From: Phycisphaerales bacterium
GTDB lineage: Bacteria; Planctomycetota; Phycisphaerae; Tepidisphaerales; Tepidisphaeraceae
DNA: 64,000 bases
NCBI GenBank assembly: GCA_020853095.1
Contig: JADYZN010000026.1
Span: 1 to 64,000, forward strand
Direction of reading: 5' to 3'
Below the pieces are notes generated by a model. That model was not told the DNA's origin. It searched no databases and worked only from the letters and a program-made list of their open reading frames with translations. The position numbers were made by a program, and so were the translations under genes. Position 1 is the first letter of the stretch. Each line of letters opens with the position of its first letter. Of the stretch, positions 52,451 to 61,309 are shown in pieces.

Positions 52451-52822
52451 ATGGCAGACAAGAATCAGAAAAAGGCCAAACGTCTCCAACGACGAAAATG
52501 GAGCACCCGCTCCACGCTCTTTGGCACGCCGCAGAGGCCGCGTTTGTCGGTCTTCCGCAGCGACAAGCACATTTACGCCCAGATCGTCGACGACTTCGCC
52601 GGCCGCACGCTGGTCTCGGCGTCGAGCATCGACGGCGAAGTTCGTGGCGACCTGAAAAACGGCGGCAACATCGCCGCGGCCAAGAAAGTCGGCCTGGCCA
52701 TCGCCCAACAGGCGCAAGCCGCCGGCATCTCCGCCGTCGCGTTTGACCGCGGCGGGCGAAAATATCACGGCCGCGTCAAGGCCCTGGCCGATGCGGCCCG
52801 CGAAGGCGGTTTGAAGTTCTAA
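52451..52822 (+). CDS. rplR: 50S ribosomal protein L18
   Basis: A 123-residue L18 that carries 5S rRNA with L5: [40 protein letters not shown] and [20 protein letters not shown]. The gap from rplF is 87 bases. Confidence 0.96.
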   Translation: MADKNQKKAKRLQRRKWSTRSTLFGTPQRPRLSVFRSDKHIYAQIVDDFAGRTLVSASSIDGEVRGDLKNGGNIAAAKKVGLAIAQQAQAAGISAVAFDRGGRKYHGRVKALADAAREGGLKF

Positions 52823-52843
52823 CTTACACAGTGAGCGGCATTT

Positions 52844-53539
52844 ATGGCTGAAGAAAATCAAAATCCCACTGAAACACAGCAACCCGCCCAGCCGGAACAG
52901 GCCCAGAATGCGGCCACCGATGCGGCCGCACCGACCCAGGGTCAGGCCCAGGGCGATTCCCGTGATCGTCGCGGTGGCGGCCGTGAAGGCGGCCAGCGCG
53001 GACGCGGCGGCCCCCGGCGCGACCGCGATCGCGACCGTGCCGACGAAAGCGGTGTCGAATCCGCCGTCGTCCGCATCTACCGCTGCTCCAAGGTCGTCAA
53101 AGGCGGCCGCACGTTCAGCTTCGGCGCGTTGGTTGTCGCAGGCGATCGCCGCGGCAACATCGGCATCGGTTACGGCAAAGCCAACGAAGTTCCGCCGGCC
53201 GTCGAAAAAGCCACCAAGGACGCCCGCAAACAGATGTTCAAGGTCAACCTCAAGGGCGCGACCATCCCCCACATTGTCAAAGGCCGCAGCGGCGCCAGCA
53301 CCGTGGTGCTTGTTCCCGCCCGTCCCGGAACCGGCGTCACCGCCGGCAAGAGCGTTCGGCCGGTGGTGGAACTGACCGGCATTACCGACATCCTGACCAA
53401 GGCCTACGGCTCAACCAGCCCCAAGAACCTGGTCAAGGCCACCATCGACGCCCTCCAGCAGCTTCGCAACCGCGAACAGGTGGAAGGCAGCCGGGGCGTC
53501 TCGCTGCCCAAGGGCGCCGGAGAACTCGTCACCGCCTGA
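52844..53539 (+). CDS. rpsE: 30S ribosomal protein S5 with long N-terminal extension
   Basis: A 231-residue S5. The core from about residue 68 has the dsRNA-binding-like domain (ESAVVRIYRCSKVVKGGRTF, GNIGIGYGKANEVPPAVEKA) and the C-terminal segment TDILTKAYGSTSPKNLVKAT. The first 65 residues are an Ala/Gln/Arg/Gly-rich extension, missing in E. coli S5 (167 residues). Confidence 0.95.
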   Translation: MAEENQNPTETQQPAQPEQAQNAATDAAAPTQGQAQGDSRDRRGGGREGGQRGRGGPRRDRDRDRADESGVESAVVRIYRCSKVVKGGRTFSFGALVVAGDRRGNIGIGYGKANEVPPAVEKATKDARKQMFKVNLKGATIPHIVKGRSGASTVVLVPARPGTGVTAGKSVRPVVELTGITDILTKAYGSTSPKNLVKATIDALQQLRNREQVEGSRGVSLPKGAGELVTA

Positions 53540-53576
53540 TGGACAAGAGCAACCCGCAACGATCAATTGGTGCATT

Positions 53577-54137
53577 ATGAGCATGATTCACGACATCACG
53601 GTCGCCGTCCCCCGCAACAAGCTGCCCAAGCGCAAAGGACGCGGCGAATCCAGCGGCCACGGCAAAACCTCCGGCCGGGGCAACAAAGGCTCCAAGGCCC
53701 GCGTTGGAACTTACATCAAGCGCGGCTACGAAGGCGGCCAGACCCCGATCTTTCGTCGCCTGCCGAAGCGCGGCTTCAGCAACGACAACTTTGAACGCCG
53801 GTTCCACGTGGTGAACGTGGCCGACCTGTCCCGGTTTGACGATGGCGCCACCGTTGACGCCGCCGTCCTGATCGACGCTGGCCTCGTGCCGGATGATCGC
53901 CAGCCGGTCAAGATTCTCGGCGATGGCGATGTCGGCAAAAAACTGACCGTCGTCGCCGGCGCGTATAGCCGTTCAGCGCACCAGAAGATCACCCAGGCGG
54001 GTGGTTCGGCCCAGAACCTCAAGGGCGAAGCGTTCGAGTTCCCCAAGCCCAAAAAGCGGTTTATCCCGCGACCGGCGGAGAAAAAGGCTCCGGCCGCCGC
54101 CGCCGAGCCGGCCGCCGAAACGCCCGCGGCGCAATAA
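53577..54137 (+). CDS. rplO: 50S ribosomal protein L15
   Basis: A 186-residue L15: VAVPRNKLPKRKGRGESSGH, KTSGRGNKGSKARVGTYIKR, QTPIFRRLPKRGFSN. A low-complexity Lys/Ala/Pro tail of about 30 residues follows. rpmD (L30), which usually lies between rpsE and rplO, is absent. Confidence 0.95.
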   Translation: MSMIHDITVAVPRNKLPKRKGRGESSGHGKTSGRGNKGSKARVGTYIKRGYEGGQTPIFRRLPKRGFSNDNFERRFHVVNVADLSRFDDGATVDAAVLIDAGLVPDDRQPVKILGDGDVGKKLTVVAGAYSRSAHQKITQAGGSAQNLKGEAFEFPKPKKRFIPRPAEKKAPAAAAEPAAETPAAQ

Positions 54138-54185
54138 TCGCCGAACAGTCCGCAGGACCAGAGTGCAACCGAGGAAGCGGTTCCT

Positions 54186-55574
54186 ATGTTCAAGACGTTA
54201 ATCAACATCTTCCGCATCCCCGAACTTCGCAACAAGGTTCTGTTCACGCTGTTCATGCTGGCGGTCTATCGCATCGGTTATCACGTTCCCCTGCCGGGCG
54301 TCGATCAGGCCGCGATGGACAAAACCGCCCAAAGCGGCGACAGCGGCAGCCCGCTGAGCCGCCTGGCCGATTACGTCTCGCTCTTTTCCGGCGGCAATCT
54401 TTCGCAAAGCACGATTTTCGGCCTGGGCATCATGCCCTACATCTCGTCTTCGATTATTTTCCAGCTCCTGACCACCGTTCTGCCATCGCTGGAAAAACTT
54501 CAAAAAGAAGGCGAGACCGGCCGCAAAAAAATCCAGGAATGGACCCGCTACGCGACCGTTCCCCTCTGCCTGATCCAGGCGATTTTCTGGCTCAGCTTCC
54601 TCAACAACAGCGATCCGCCCATGGTCGTGCCCGAATTGCGCGGCACGTTCACCTTCTGGCTCATGGGCATCACCTCGCTGACCGCCGGCTCCATCTTCAT
54701 GATGTGGCTGGGCGAACAGATTGATGAATACGGCCTGGGCAACGGCATCAGCCTCCTGATCCTCGCCGGCATCGTCGCCCGCATGCCCTTCGCCATCGGC
54801 CTGCTGGTCGAACAGACCAGCTTCAGCCAGGCCGCCGACGCCACCAAGCAGATCGGCGTGGGCAAAATCATCTTCCTGGTCTTCTCGTTCATCTTCGTCG
54901 TCGCCGGATCGATTTTGATCACCCAGGCCCAGCGCCGAATCCCCATCCAGCAGGCCAAACACACCCGCGGCCGGCGGGTCTATGGCGGCCAACGCCAGTT
55001 CCTGCCCCTTCGCGTCAACCACGGCGGCGTGATGCCGATCATCTTCGCCCAGTCGTTGATGCTCTTTCCCGGCGTCTTTTTTGGCTGGCTGGCCCACGCC
55101 TTCCCCGGCGTCAGGGCGTTTGAGTTCCTCAACACCGAATTTGCCCGCGGCGAATACGTCTACATCATGACCGAAGTCGCGCTGATCTACTTCTTCAGCT
55201 ACTTCTGGAACACCGTCCAGTTCCAGCCCAAGGAGATGGCCAACCAGCTCCGCGACTACGGCAGCTTTATCCCCGGCATGCGCCCCGGCAAACGCACCGC
55301 CGACTACCTCGAAAAAGTGATGGTCCGCATCACCTACGTCGGTGCGGCCTTCTTGTCGATCATCGCGGTGGTCCCCACGGCCGTCAGCGCCTCGATGAAG
55401 ATCGACTGGCACATCACCGCCTTTTTGGGCGGAACCGGCCTTCTGATCGTCGTCGCCGTCGCACTGGACATGGTCCAACGCATCGAGGCCAACCTGCTGA
55501 TGCGCAATTACGGCGGTTTTCTCAGCGGCGGCCCCGGCCAGAAGGGCCGGCGCATCAAGGGAAGCCAGTTTTGA
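54186..55574 (+). CDS. secY: Preprotein translocase subunit SecY
   Basis: A 462-residue ten-helix channel of the Sec translocon: MFKTLINIFRIPELRNKVLF, FSGGNLSQSTIFGLGIMPYI, LQKEGETGRKKIQEWTRYAT, RRIPIQQAKHTRGRRVYGGQ and RVNHGGVMPIIFAQSLMLFP. Loops for SecA and the ribosome are present. It lies after rplO and 31 bases before map. Confidence 0.97.
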   Translation: MFKTLINIFRIPELRNKVLFTLFMLAVYRIGYHVPLPGVDQAAMDKTAQSGDSGSPLSRLADYVSLFSGGNLSQSTIFGLGIMPYISSSIIFQLLTTVLPSLEKLQKEGETGRKKIQEWTRYATVPLCLIQAIFWLSFLNNSDPPMVVPELRGTFTFWLMGITSLTAGSIFMMWLGEQIDEYGLGNGISLLILAGIVARMPFAIGLLVEQTSFSQAADATKQIGVGKIIFLVFSFIFVVAGSILITQAQRRIPIQQAKHTRGRRVYGGQRQFLPLRVNHGGVMPIIFAQSLMLFPGVFFGWLAHAFPGVRAFEFLNTEFARGEYVYIMTEVALIYFFSYFWNTVQFQPKEMANQLRDYGSFIPGMRPGKRTADYLEKVMVRITYVGAAFLSIIAVVPTAVSASMKIDWHITAFLGGTGLLIVVAVALDMVQRIEANLLMRNYGGFLSGGPGQKGRRIKGSQF

Positions 55575-55605
55575 CCTTTGGCCCGGTCGCGGCCTATTCT
55601 GATCC

Positions 55606-56400
55606 ATGCCGATCATCATCAAAACCCGCCGCGAAATTGAGATGATGCGTCGCGCCGGACAGGTCGCCCATGACATCCTGGCCCTGATGGAAGCCGCCGC
55701 CAAACCCGGCGTCACCACCATGGAACTGGAAGAACTCGCCCAGCGCGAGCTGGATAAAAACGAGGCGATCGGCCTTTCCAAAAATTATCCCACCTACAAA
55801 CCCGGCCAGGGGTTCCCCTCCCCCCTGTGCATCAGCATCAACGAGGAAGTCGTCCACGGCATTCCCGGTCCCCGCGCATTAAAACAGGGCGACATCGTGA
55901 CGCTGGACCTGGCCTTGTCCCTCAATGGCTATTGCTGCGACACCGCCACCACCATCCCGATCGGTAAAATAGCCCCGGCCACCCAGAAACTGCTGGATGT
56001 CACCCGTGAAACCCTCAACCTGGCGATCAACAACATGAAACCCGGCCGAAAATGGTCCGACATCGCCCGGCTCATGCAGTATCACGTTGAACGCAATGGA
56101 TTTAACGTCGTCCGTGAATTTGTCGGCCATGGCATCGGTCGAACCATGCACGAGGAGCCAAAAGTCGCCAATTTCGTCACCGCCGAGCAATTGCGGGGGG
56201 ATTTCGGCCTTCGCCCCGGCATGACCCTGGCGGTCGAACCGATGGTCGTCATGGGCAAACGCGAGGTGGACATGCTCCCCGACGGGTGGACTGTCATCAC
56301 CCACGACCGCCAGCCGGCCGCTCATTTTGAGCACACCATCGCCATGACCGACCTGGGCGTGGAAGTCCTGACCGATGGCCGAGCGCCCTGGGGAATTTAA
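55606..56400 (+). CDS. map: Methionine aminopeptidase, type I
   Basis: A 264-residue dimetal enzyme that removes the N-terminal Met. The metal ligands appear in order: D (GDIVTLDLALSLNGYCCDTA), second D, H in VGHGIGRTMHEEP, E in LAVEPMV and E in FEHTIAMTDLGVEVLT. It follows secY directly, without adk; infA, often next, is also missing. Confidence 0.95.
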   Translation: MPIIIKTRREIEMMRRAGQVAHDILALMEAAAKPGVTTMELEELAQRELDKNEAIGLSKNYPTYKPGQGFPSPLCISINEEVVHGIPGPRALKQGDIVTLDLALSLNGYCCDTATTIPIGKIAPATQKLLDVTRETLNLAINNMKPGRKWSDIARLMQYHVERNGFNVVREFVGHGIGRTMHEEPKVANFVTAEQLRGDFGLRPGMTLAVEPMVVMGKREVDMLPDGWTVITHDRQPAAHFEHTIAMTDLGVEVLTDGRAPWGI

Positions 56401-56413
56401 GGTCCACACCCTC

Positions 56414-56442
56414 TTGAGCTATGAGTGGAAGGTGGTTATAAT
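56414..56442 (+). promoter_or_regulatory. Internal promoter upstream of rpmJ
   Basis: TTGAGC (56414-56419) and a perfect TATAAT (56437-56442) with a 17-base spacer lie 53 bases before the rpmJ start. It can drive rpmJ-rpsM-rpsK-rpoA-rplQ apart from the upstream genes. Confidence 0.7.
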
Positions 56443-56494
56443 AATCGATTCGCCAGCGCAGCCGCGTCTGGTGGTCCTATTGAGGTAAGTTGTC

Positions 56495-56608
56495 ATGAAA
56501 GTCCGAGCAAGCGTTCGAAGAATCTGCGAAAACTGCAAGATCGTCCGCCGCAAAGGCATTGTGCGGGTGATTTGCAGCAATACCAAACACAAGCAGAAAC
56601 AAGGTTAA
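56495..56608 (+). CDS. rpmJ: 50S ribosomal protein L36
   Basis: A 37-residue protein, [20 protein letters not shown], with the zinc ligands C11, C14, C27 and H32 (CENC, then CSNTKH) of the zinc-binding L36. Too short for most gene callers but clear by sequence and place, 27 bases before rpsM. Confidence 0.95.
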   Translation: MKVRASVRRICENCKIVRRKGIVRVICSNTKHKQKQG

Positions 56609-56635
56609 TTCAAGCAATCAGTCACTGGAGCAAAC

Positions 56636-57022
56636 ATGCCCCGTATCGCAGGCGTTGACATCCCCAACGACAAACCCATCTGGGTCAGCCTTGGTTACAT
56701 TTACGGCGTCGGCCCGACCAACAGCCGCGCCATTCTCAAGGAAGCCGGCATTGATCCCCAGCGCCGGGCCAAGGAGCTGACCGAGGAGGAACTCGCCCGG
56801 ATCATCGGCATCCTCGACAAGTCGCACCCGGTCGAAGGCGCCCTCCGCCGCCAGATTCAGCAGAACATCGCCCGTCTGCGCGACATCGGCAGCTATCGCG
56901 GCCATCGCCACCGGCGCTCCCTGCCCGTTCGCGGCCAGCGCACCCGCTCCAACGCCCGAACCCGCAAAGGCCCCCGTAAGACCGTCGCCGGCAAGAAGGG
57001 CGTGAAGGAACTCGGCAAGTAA
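56636..57022 (+). CDS. rpsM: 30S ribosomal protein S13
   Basis: A 128-residue S13 on the 30S head: [59 protein letters not shown] and [17 protein letters not shown]. All RNA-binding residues appear present. Confidence 0.97.
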   Translation: MPRIAGVDIPNDKPIWVSLGYIYGVGPTNSRAILKEAGIDPQRRAKELTEEELARIIGILDKSHPVEGALRRQIQQNIARLRDIGSYRGHRHRRSLPVRGQRTRSNARTRKGPRKTVAGKKGVKELGK

Positions 57023-57030
57023 ATACGGAA

Positions 57031-57139
57031 TGTGCCACAGAGACACAGGGAACACAGAGGAAAGGCAAAGAGAAAATCTTAAACCTCAAATTTTCGAATT
57101 TGAAATGCTTCTCTGTTCTCTCTGTGCCTCTGTGGTTCA
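57031..57139. repeat. Palindromic MITE-like element in the rpsM-rpsK gap
   Basis: The arms CCACAGAGACACAGGGAACA (57035-57054) and, on the other strand, CCACAGAGGCACAGAGAGAA (start at 57136) are imperfect inverted repeats about 100 bases apart. A perfect inner stem CAAATT-TTCG-AATTTG lies at 57087-57102. CACAGAG-type palindromes of this sort occur scattered in bacterial genomes; no transposase is linked. Confidence 0.6.
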
Positions 57140-57203
57140 ATTAATTTAATGTTATTCCGCGGGGACGGCATAATTCCGGACGATCCGCGAAAGGAAAACG
57201 ATC

Positions 57204-57611
57204 ATGGCAGAAACCAGCAAAACCGCCGGCGCGAAAGCCGCCGTCAAAAAGCGCATCCGCAAAGGCGTCACCCGTGGCGTCGCCCACATCAAGGCGACCT
57301 TCAACAACACCATGGTGACCATCACCGACACCAACGGCGAAACCCTTTCCTGGGCGTCGGCCGGAACCGTCGGCTTCAAGGGCGCCCGCAAGAGCACCCC
57401 TTTCGCCGCCGGCCGGGCCGCCGAAAACGCAGCCAACCAGGCCCGCAAACACGGCCTGATGGAAGTCGAAGTCAAGGTCAAAGGCCCCGGCGCCGGCCGC
57501 GAACAGGCCGTTTTGCAGTTGCAGAACGCCGGCCTCAAAATCCTGGGCATTGAAGACGTTACCCCGCTGCCCCACAACGGTTGCAGGCCGCCCAAGAAAC
57601 GTCGCGTCTGA
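57204..57611 (+). CDS. rpsK: 30S ribosomal protein S11
   Basis: A 135-residue S11 of the 30S platform: [40 protein letters not shown] and the C-terminal [18 protein letters not shown]. It is 181 bases after rpsM because of the palindromic repeat; rpsD, which normally follows, is absent. Confidence 0.97.
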   Translation: MAETSKTAGAKAAVKKRIRKGVTRGVAHIKATFNNTMVTITDTNGETLSWASAGTVGFKGARKSTPFAAGRAAENAANQARKHGLMEVEVKVKGPGAGREQAVLQLQNAGLKILGIEDVTPLPHNGCRPPKKRRV

Positions 57612-57731
57612 TGTACGATATTGTCCGAACTTAAAATTATTCGACTCGGCGGACGAGGCGGAAGACAGATGGCCCCCGATGGTGGGGGCGGCAAACTCCC
57701 GCAATTCCGGCCGGATCAACAGGAGATCATC

Positions 57732-58817
57732 ATGAGAATTCGTTGGCGTGGTTTGGAACTGCCTTCCCGCGTGGTTCGCGACGAGCAGATGTCCACCGAT
57801 ACCTATGGCAAATTCACCGCCGAACCGTTCGAGCGCGGTTTCGGCACCACCGTCGGAAACAGCCTTCGCCGAATCCTGCTCAGCTCGCTGGAAGGCGCCG
57901 CCGTCACCCACGTCAAAATCAAGGGTGCTGAACACGAATTTTCCAGCCTCAACGGCGTCATGGAAGATGTCACCGACATCATCCTCAACATCAAGAGCCT
58001 GATCGTGAAGATCGACTCCGATGATGACATCAAGGAGATGCGCGTCGTCGCCCGCAAGGCCGGCCCCGTCACCGCCGGAATGATCGAAACCGATCCATCC
58101 ATCACCGTCGTCAACAAAGACCTGGTCCTGGCGACGCTGACCGAGGATGTCACCTTTGACATGACCCTCACCGTCGGCAAAGGCCGAGGCTATCGCACCG
58201 CCGCCGAAAACATCAGCGACAGCGAAGAACAGGAGATCGGCCTGATCGCCGTGGACTCCATCTTCTCCCCCGTCACCCGCGTCCGTTATGCCACCGAAGA
58301 CGCCCGCGTCGGCCAGAAAACCGACTACGACCGTCTGATCCTCGAAATCTGGACCAACGGAACCCTCAGCCCCGAAATGGCACTGGTCGAGGCCAGCAAG
58401 ATCCTCCGCAAGCACCTGAACCCGTTCGTGCAGTATTTTGAACTTGGTTCGGACACCGCCAGCGACGAAGCGCTGGCCGCCTTGCGTGATTCCAACCGCT
58501 CGCTGATCGACCCTGAATTGCAATCCAAGCTCGACATGACCGTACAGGAGCTGGATTTGTCCGTCCGGGCCAACAATTGCCTGGAATCGGCCAAGATCAG
58601 CACCGTTCGCGAACTGGTCAAAAAGGCCGAGCCTGAACTGCTGAAGGTCCGCAGCTTTGGCAAGACCAGCCTCCGTGAAGTCAAGCGCAAACTGGCCGAC
58701 CTTGGCCTCAGCCTCGGTATGGATCTCAACGCAGCGCAACAGCACGGGTCGCTGGACAACGACGAACTGGATGATGCCGACGGCGATGAAGCGGCCGAAT
58801 CGACATCGGCCCGGTAA
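57732..58817 (+). CDS. rpoA: DNA-directed RNA polymerase subunit alpha
   Basis: A 361-residue alpha subunit. The N-terminal dimer and assembly domain contains FTAEPFERGFGTTVGNSLRR; the C-terminal DNA- and activator-binding domain contains ANNCLESAKISTVRELVKKA and SFGKTSLREVKRKLADLGLS. An acidic tail of 20 residues ends it. The start is ATG at 57732, six bases after AGGAG. Confidence 0.97.
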   Translation: MRIRWRGLELPSRVVRDEQMSTDTYGKFTAEPFERGFGTTVGNSLRRILLSSLEGAAVTHVKIKGAEHEFSSLNGVMEDVTDIILNIKSLIVKIDSDDDIKEMRVVARKAGPVTAGMIETDPSITVVNKDLVLATLTEDVTFDMTLTVGKGRGYRTAAENISDSEEQEIGLIAVDSIFSPVTRVRYATEDARVGQKTDYDRLILEIWTNGTLSPEMALVEASKILRKHLNPFVQYFELGSDTASDEALAALRDSNRSLIDPELQSKLDMTVQELDLSVRANNCLESAKISTVRELVKKAEPELLKVRSFGKTSLREVKRKLADLGLSLGMDLNAAQQHGSLDNDELDDADGDEAAESTSAR

Positions 58818-58866
58818 CATTACTTTAAGCACTGGATTCATTTAGACTTACGATTCGAGGTAGAAC

Positions 58867-59424
58867 ATGCGTCATCGAATGCGAGGCCGACAACTCAGCC
58901 GGGACACGGAACATCGCAAAGCCATGCGCCGAAACCTGGTCCAAAGCCTTTTTGAGCACGGCAAGGTCCGCACGACCCTGCCCAAGGCCAAGGAAGTCAA
59001 GGCCATGGCCGAAAAGCTCATCACCCTGGCCCGAACCAACACCCTCAACGCCCGCCGTCGGGTGATTTCGATCCTCGGCGACCGCCGGTTGGTGGACAAA
59101 GACCAGGAATTCACCGGCCAAAAGCTGGTGCAAAGGCTGTTCAGCGACATCGCGCCCCTCTTTTCCAATCGCCAGGGCGGTTATACGCGGATCATCAAGC
59201 TCAGCGATTTCCGGATCGGCGATGGTGGCAACCTCGTGTTGCTGCAACTGCTGACCGAGCAGTCCGCCCCCAAAGGGACGGCCCGTCGAAGCCTCGGCCT
59301 GCGTCGCAAACGCAACGAACGCCGTCACCAGTTCGCCTCACGACTGGCCAAGGCCGGCCGATCCGCGGACAAACCCGCCGCCGAGGCCGAACCGGCTCAG
59401 CCCGCGAGTCCCGCTGGCGAATAA
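58867..59424 (+). CDS. rplQ: 50S ribosomal protein L17 with C-terminal extension
   Basis: A 185-residue L17: MRHRMRGRQLSRDTEHRKAM, LFEHGKVRTTLPKAKEVKAM and QGGYTRIIKLSDFRIGDGGN. The last 50 residues are Lys/Ala/Pro-rich and not found in the 127-residue E. coli protein. It ends the ribosomal cluster. Confidence 0.96.
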   Translation: MRHRMRGRQLSRDTEHRKAMRRNLVQSLFEHGKVRTTLPKAKEVKAMAEKLITLARTNTLNARRRVISILGDRRLVDKDQEFTGQKLVQRLFSDIAPLFSNRQGGYTRIIKLSDFRIGDGGNLVLLQLLTEQSAPKGTARRSLGLRRKRNERRHQFASRLAKAGRSADKPAAEAEPAQPASPAGE

Positions 59425-59449
59425 TCAAAATCGCAAGAATATGACAAAT

Positions 59450-59480
59450 GGCCGGCGACATGCCGGCCTTTGTTATTTCT
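59450..59480 (+). terminator. Terminator after rplQ
   Basis: GGCCGGC (59450-59456) and GCCGGCC (59462-59468) form a 7-bp GC stem with a 5-nt loop, followed by TTTGTTATTT. Ends the ribosomal operon. Confidence 0.75.
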
Positions 59481-59488
59481 TCACGTTG

Positions 59489-59518
59489 TTGACAGAGGAT
59501 GCGCGCTGTCTTTACAAT
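59489..59518 (+). promoter_or_regulatory. Promoter of the glycosyltransferase gene
   Basis: TTGACA (59489-59494) and TACAAT (59513-59518) are 18 bases apart, right after the ribosomal terminator. They lie 207 bases before the GT2 start, leaving a long leader. Confidence 0.7.
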
Positions 59519-59599
59519 CGCTTTGCCTGTTGTGGGTTGCATCGATCCCGAAGATTGCCCGCTTGCATGTTTCGCCCAGTCGTATCCGAGGGGGTCATC

Positions 59600-59707
59600 A
59601 TGTGCATCGGACAATCAGGCGACGATCGCCTCGGGATCGCGGTCAACCTCGCCAATGTTCACGCATCAGATCGTGACGCGAGCGACCGATTCGGCTTGCC
59701 ACTTTAA
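59600..59707 (+). CDS. Possible 35-residue leader peptide
   Basis: ATG at 59600 follows GAGGGGG by five bases, a strong ribosome site, and opens a 35-codon frame (MCIGQSGDDRLGIAVNLANV). It lies between the promoter at 59489 and the GT2 gene, so it could be a short regulatory frame. No similarity is known to me; it may be chance. Confidence 0.35.
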   Translation: MCIGQSGDDRLGIAVNLANVHASDRDASDRFGLPL

Positions 59708-59724
59708 CGACGAGAACAATCGTT

Positions 59725-61305
59725 ATGTTTGAGCAGATATCAGGTCACTTGCTGGTTGCGTTTTACGTGGCCATCCTGTTCGCGGTCGCGTTTTACGGCC
59801 TGCATCGCTACATTCTGGTCTACCTGTACGTCAAACATCGCAACGACGCCTATCAACCCAAAGGCAAGTTCGCCCAACTGCCCCGCATCACGGTGCAGTT
59901 GCCGATGTTCAACGAGGATGTCGTCGCCGAACGCATCATTAAAGCCACCTGCCAGATCGATTATCCGCTGGACAAACTCGAAATTCAGGTTCTGGACGAT
60001 TCCACCGACCATTCGGCCGACATCGCCCGCCTGGCCTGCGAACAATGGCAAGCCAAGGGATATCCGATCCATTACATCCATCGCACCAACCGCGAAGGAT
60101 ACAAAGCCGGCGCGCTCGAAGCGGGATTGAAAGTCGCCACCGGCGAGTTCATCGCCATTTTTGACGCCGATTTCGTCCCTCCGCGCGACATCCTGCACAA
60201 TGTCGTCGGATATTTCGCGGACGATCAGATCGGCATGGTGCAGGTTCGCTGGGACCACCTGAACCGCGATGCCTCGCTGCTGACCAAGAGCCAGGCGATA
60301 TTTCTCGATGGGCATTTTGTCGTTGAACACACCGCCCGCAATCGCAGCGGCCGGTTCATGCACTTCAACGGCACGGCCGGCGTCTGGCGCCGATCCACCA
60401 TCCAGGATGCCGGCGGATGGCAGCACGATACCCTGACCGAAGACCTCGACCTCAGCTATCGCGCCCAGATGAAGGGTTGGCAATTCGTCTACCTGCCCCA
60501 GTTCTGCGCCCCGGCCGAATTGCCGCCGGAAATGATCGGATTCAAGCAGCAGGCCCATCGCTGGACCAAGGGAAGTTTTCAGACCGCCATCAAACTGTTG
60601 CCCGGCATCCTGCGTTCCAAGCATCTTTCCCGGCGGATCAAACTCGAAGCCTTTTTCCATCTGACCAACACCGTGGTCTATCCCCTGATGGTGCTGTTGA
60701 CGCTGCTGATGTATCCGACGTTCTTCAACATCTTCAGTCCGTTCAAGTCCCACTCCTGGGGCCAGTACGTTTTCAGCGGCAGCTTGTTTGTTCTGGCCAC
60801 CTGTTCGGCCAGCACCTTTTTCATCGTCGGCCAGCGCGAGCTGTTCGGCAAAGAGGCCGGCTGGAAAACCCTGATATACATGCCTGTTTTAATGGGTCTG
60901 GGTGTGGGGGTGAGCTTGAACAACGCCAAGGCGGTCTTCGAGGCCATCTGGAGTTCGATCCGACGCAAACCCAGCGAATTTGTCCGCACGCCCAAATATG
61001 GCGCGATGGGCAGCGGCCGCAACAAGTGGCGCAAAGACAGCGTCTTCACCTTCAAACGACTGGCCCTGCCGATCGTTGAAATCGCCTTCGGCTGCTACAT
61101 GACCTGCTGCATGTGGATCAGCCTCTGGTATCTGTGCGGCCTCTGGAGCGGCCAACCCAAGAGCGGCTGGGCCAGCCTGCCGTTTTTGATGATCTTCGCC
61201 GGCGGCTATTTCTACGTCGGTTTCGGTTCGCTGTGGGCGCTATACCAGATGAGCCGCGACCACGCCGAAGTGGTCGCCGAAGCGCCCGAAGTCCTGTCAG
61301 CTTAA
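59725..61305 (+). CDS. GT2 family polysaccharide synthase (CslA/cellulose-synthase-like)
   Basis: A 526-residue membrane glycosyltransferase. An N-terminal helix (residues 8-30), then a GT2 domain with QVLDDSTD, the DxD in FDADFVPP, TEDLDLSYRAQMKGW (catalytic Asp) and QQAHRWTKGS (the QxxRW-type motif), and four or more C-terminal helices. It resembles CslA-type mannan or glucomannan synthases. Substrate is not determined. It is monocistronic behind its own promoter. Confidence 0.9.
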   Translation: MFEQISGHLLVAFYVAILFAVAFYGLHRYILVYLYVKHRNDAYQPKGKFAQLPRITVQLPMFNEDVVAERIIKATCQIDYPLDKLEIQVLDDSTDHSADIARLACEQWQAKGYPIHYIHRTNREGYKAGALEAGLKVATGEFIAIFDADFVPPRDILHNVVGYFADDQIGMVQVRWDHLNRDASLLTKSQAIFLDGHFVVEHTARNRSGRFMHFNGTAGVWRRSTIQDAGGWQHDTLTEDLDLSYRAQMKGWQFVYLPQFCAPAELPPEMIGFKQQAHRWTKGSFQTAIKLLPGILRSKHLSRRIKLEAFFHLTNTVVYPLMVLLTLLMYPTFFNIFSPFKSHSWGQYVFSGSLFVLATCSASTFFIVGQRELFGKEAGWKTLIYMPVLMGLGVGVSLNNAKAVFEAIWSSIRRKPSEFVRTPKYGAMGSGRNKWRKDSVFTFKRLALPIVEIAFGCYMTCCMWISLWYLCGLWSGQPKSGWASLPFLMIFAGGYFYVGFGSLWALYQMSRDHAEVVAEAPEVLSA

Positions 61306-61309
61306 GGTT

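Noticed and set aside
54198-55781. 527-codon frame on the minus strand over secY
   Set aside because: Antisense of secY; charged translation of complementary codons, no motif.
57621-57731. N-terminal extension of rpoA by 37 codons
   Set aside because: The extra residues are unlike any alpha subunit, and an AGGAG site precedes the ATG at 57732.
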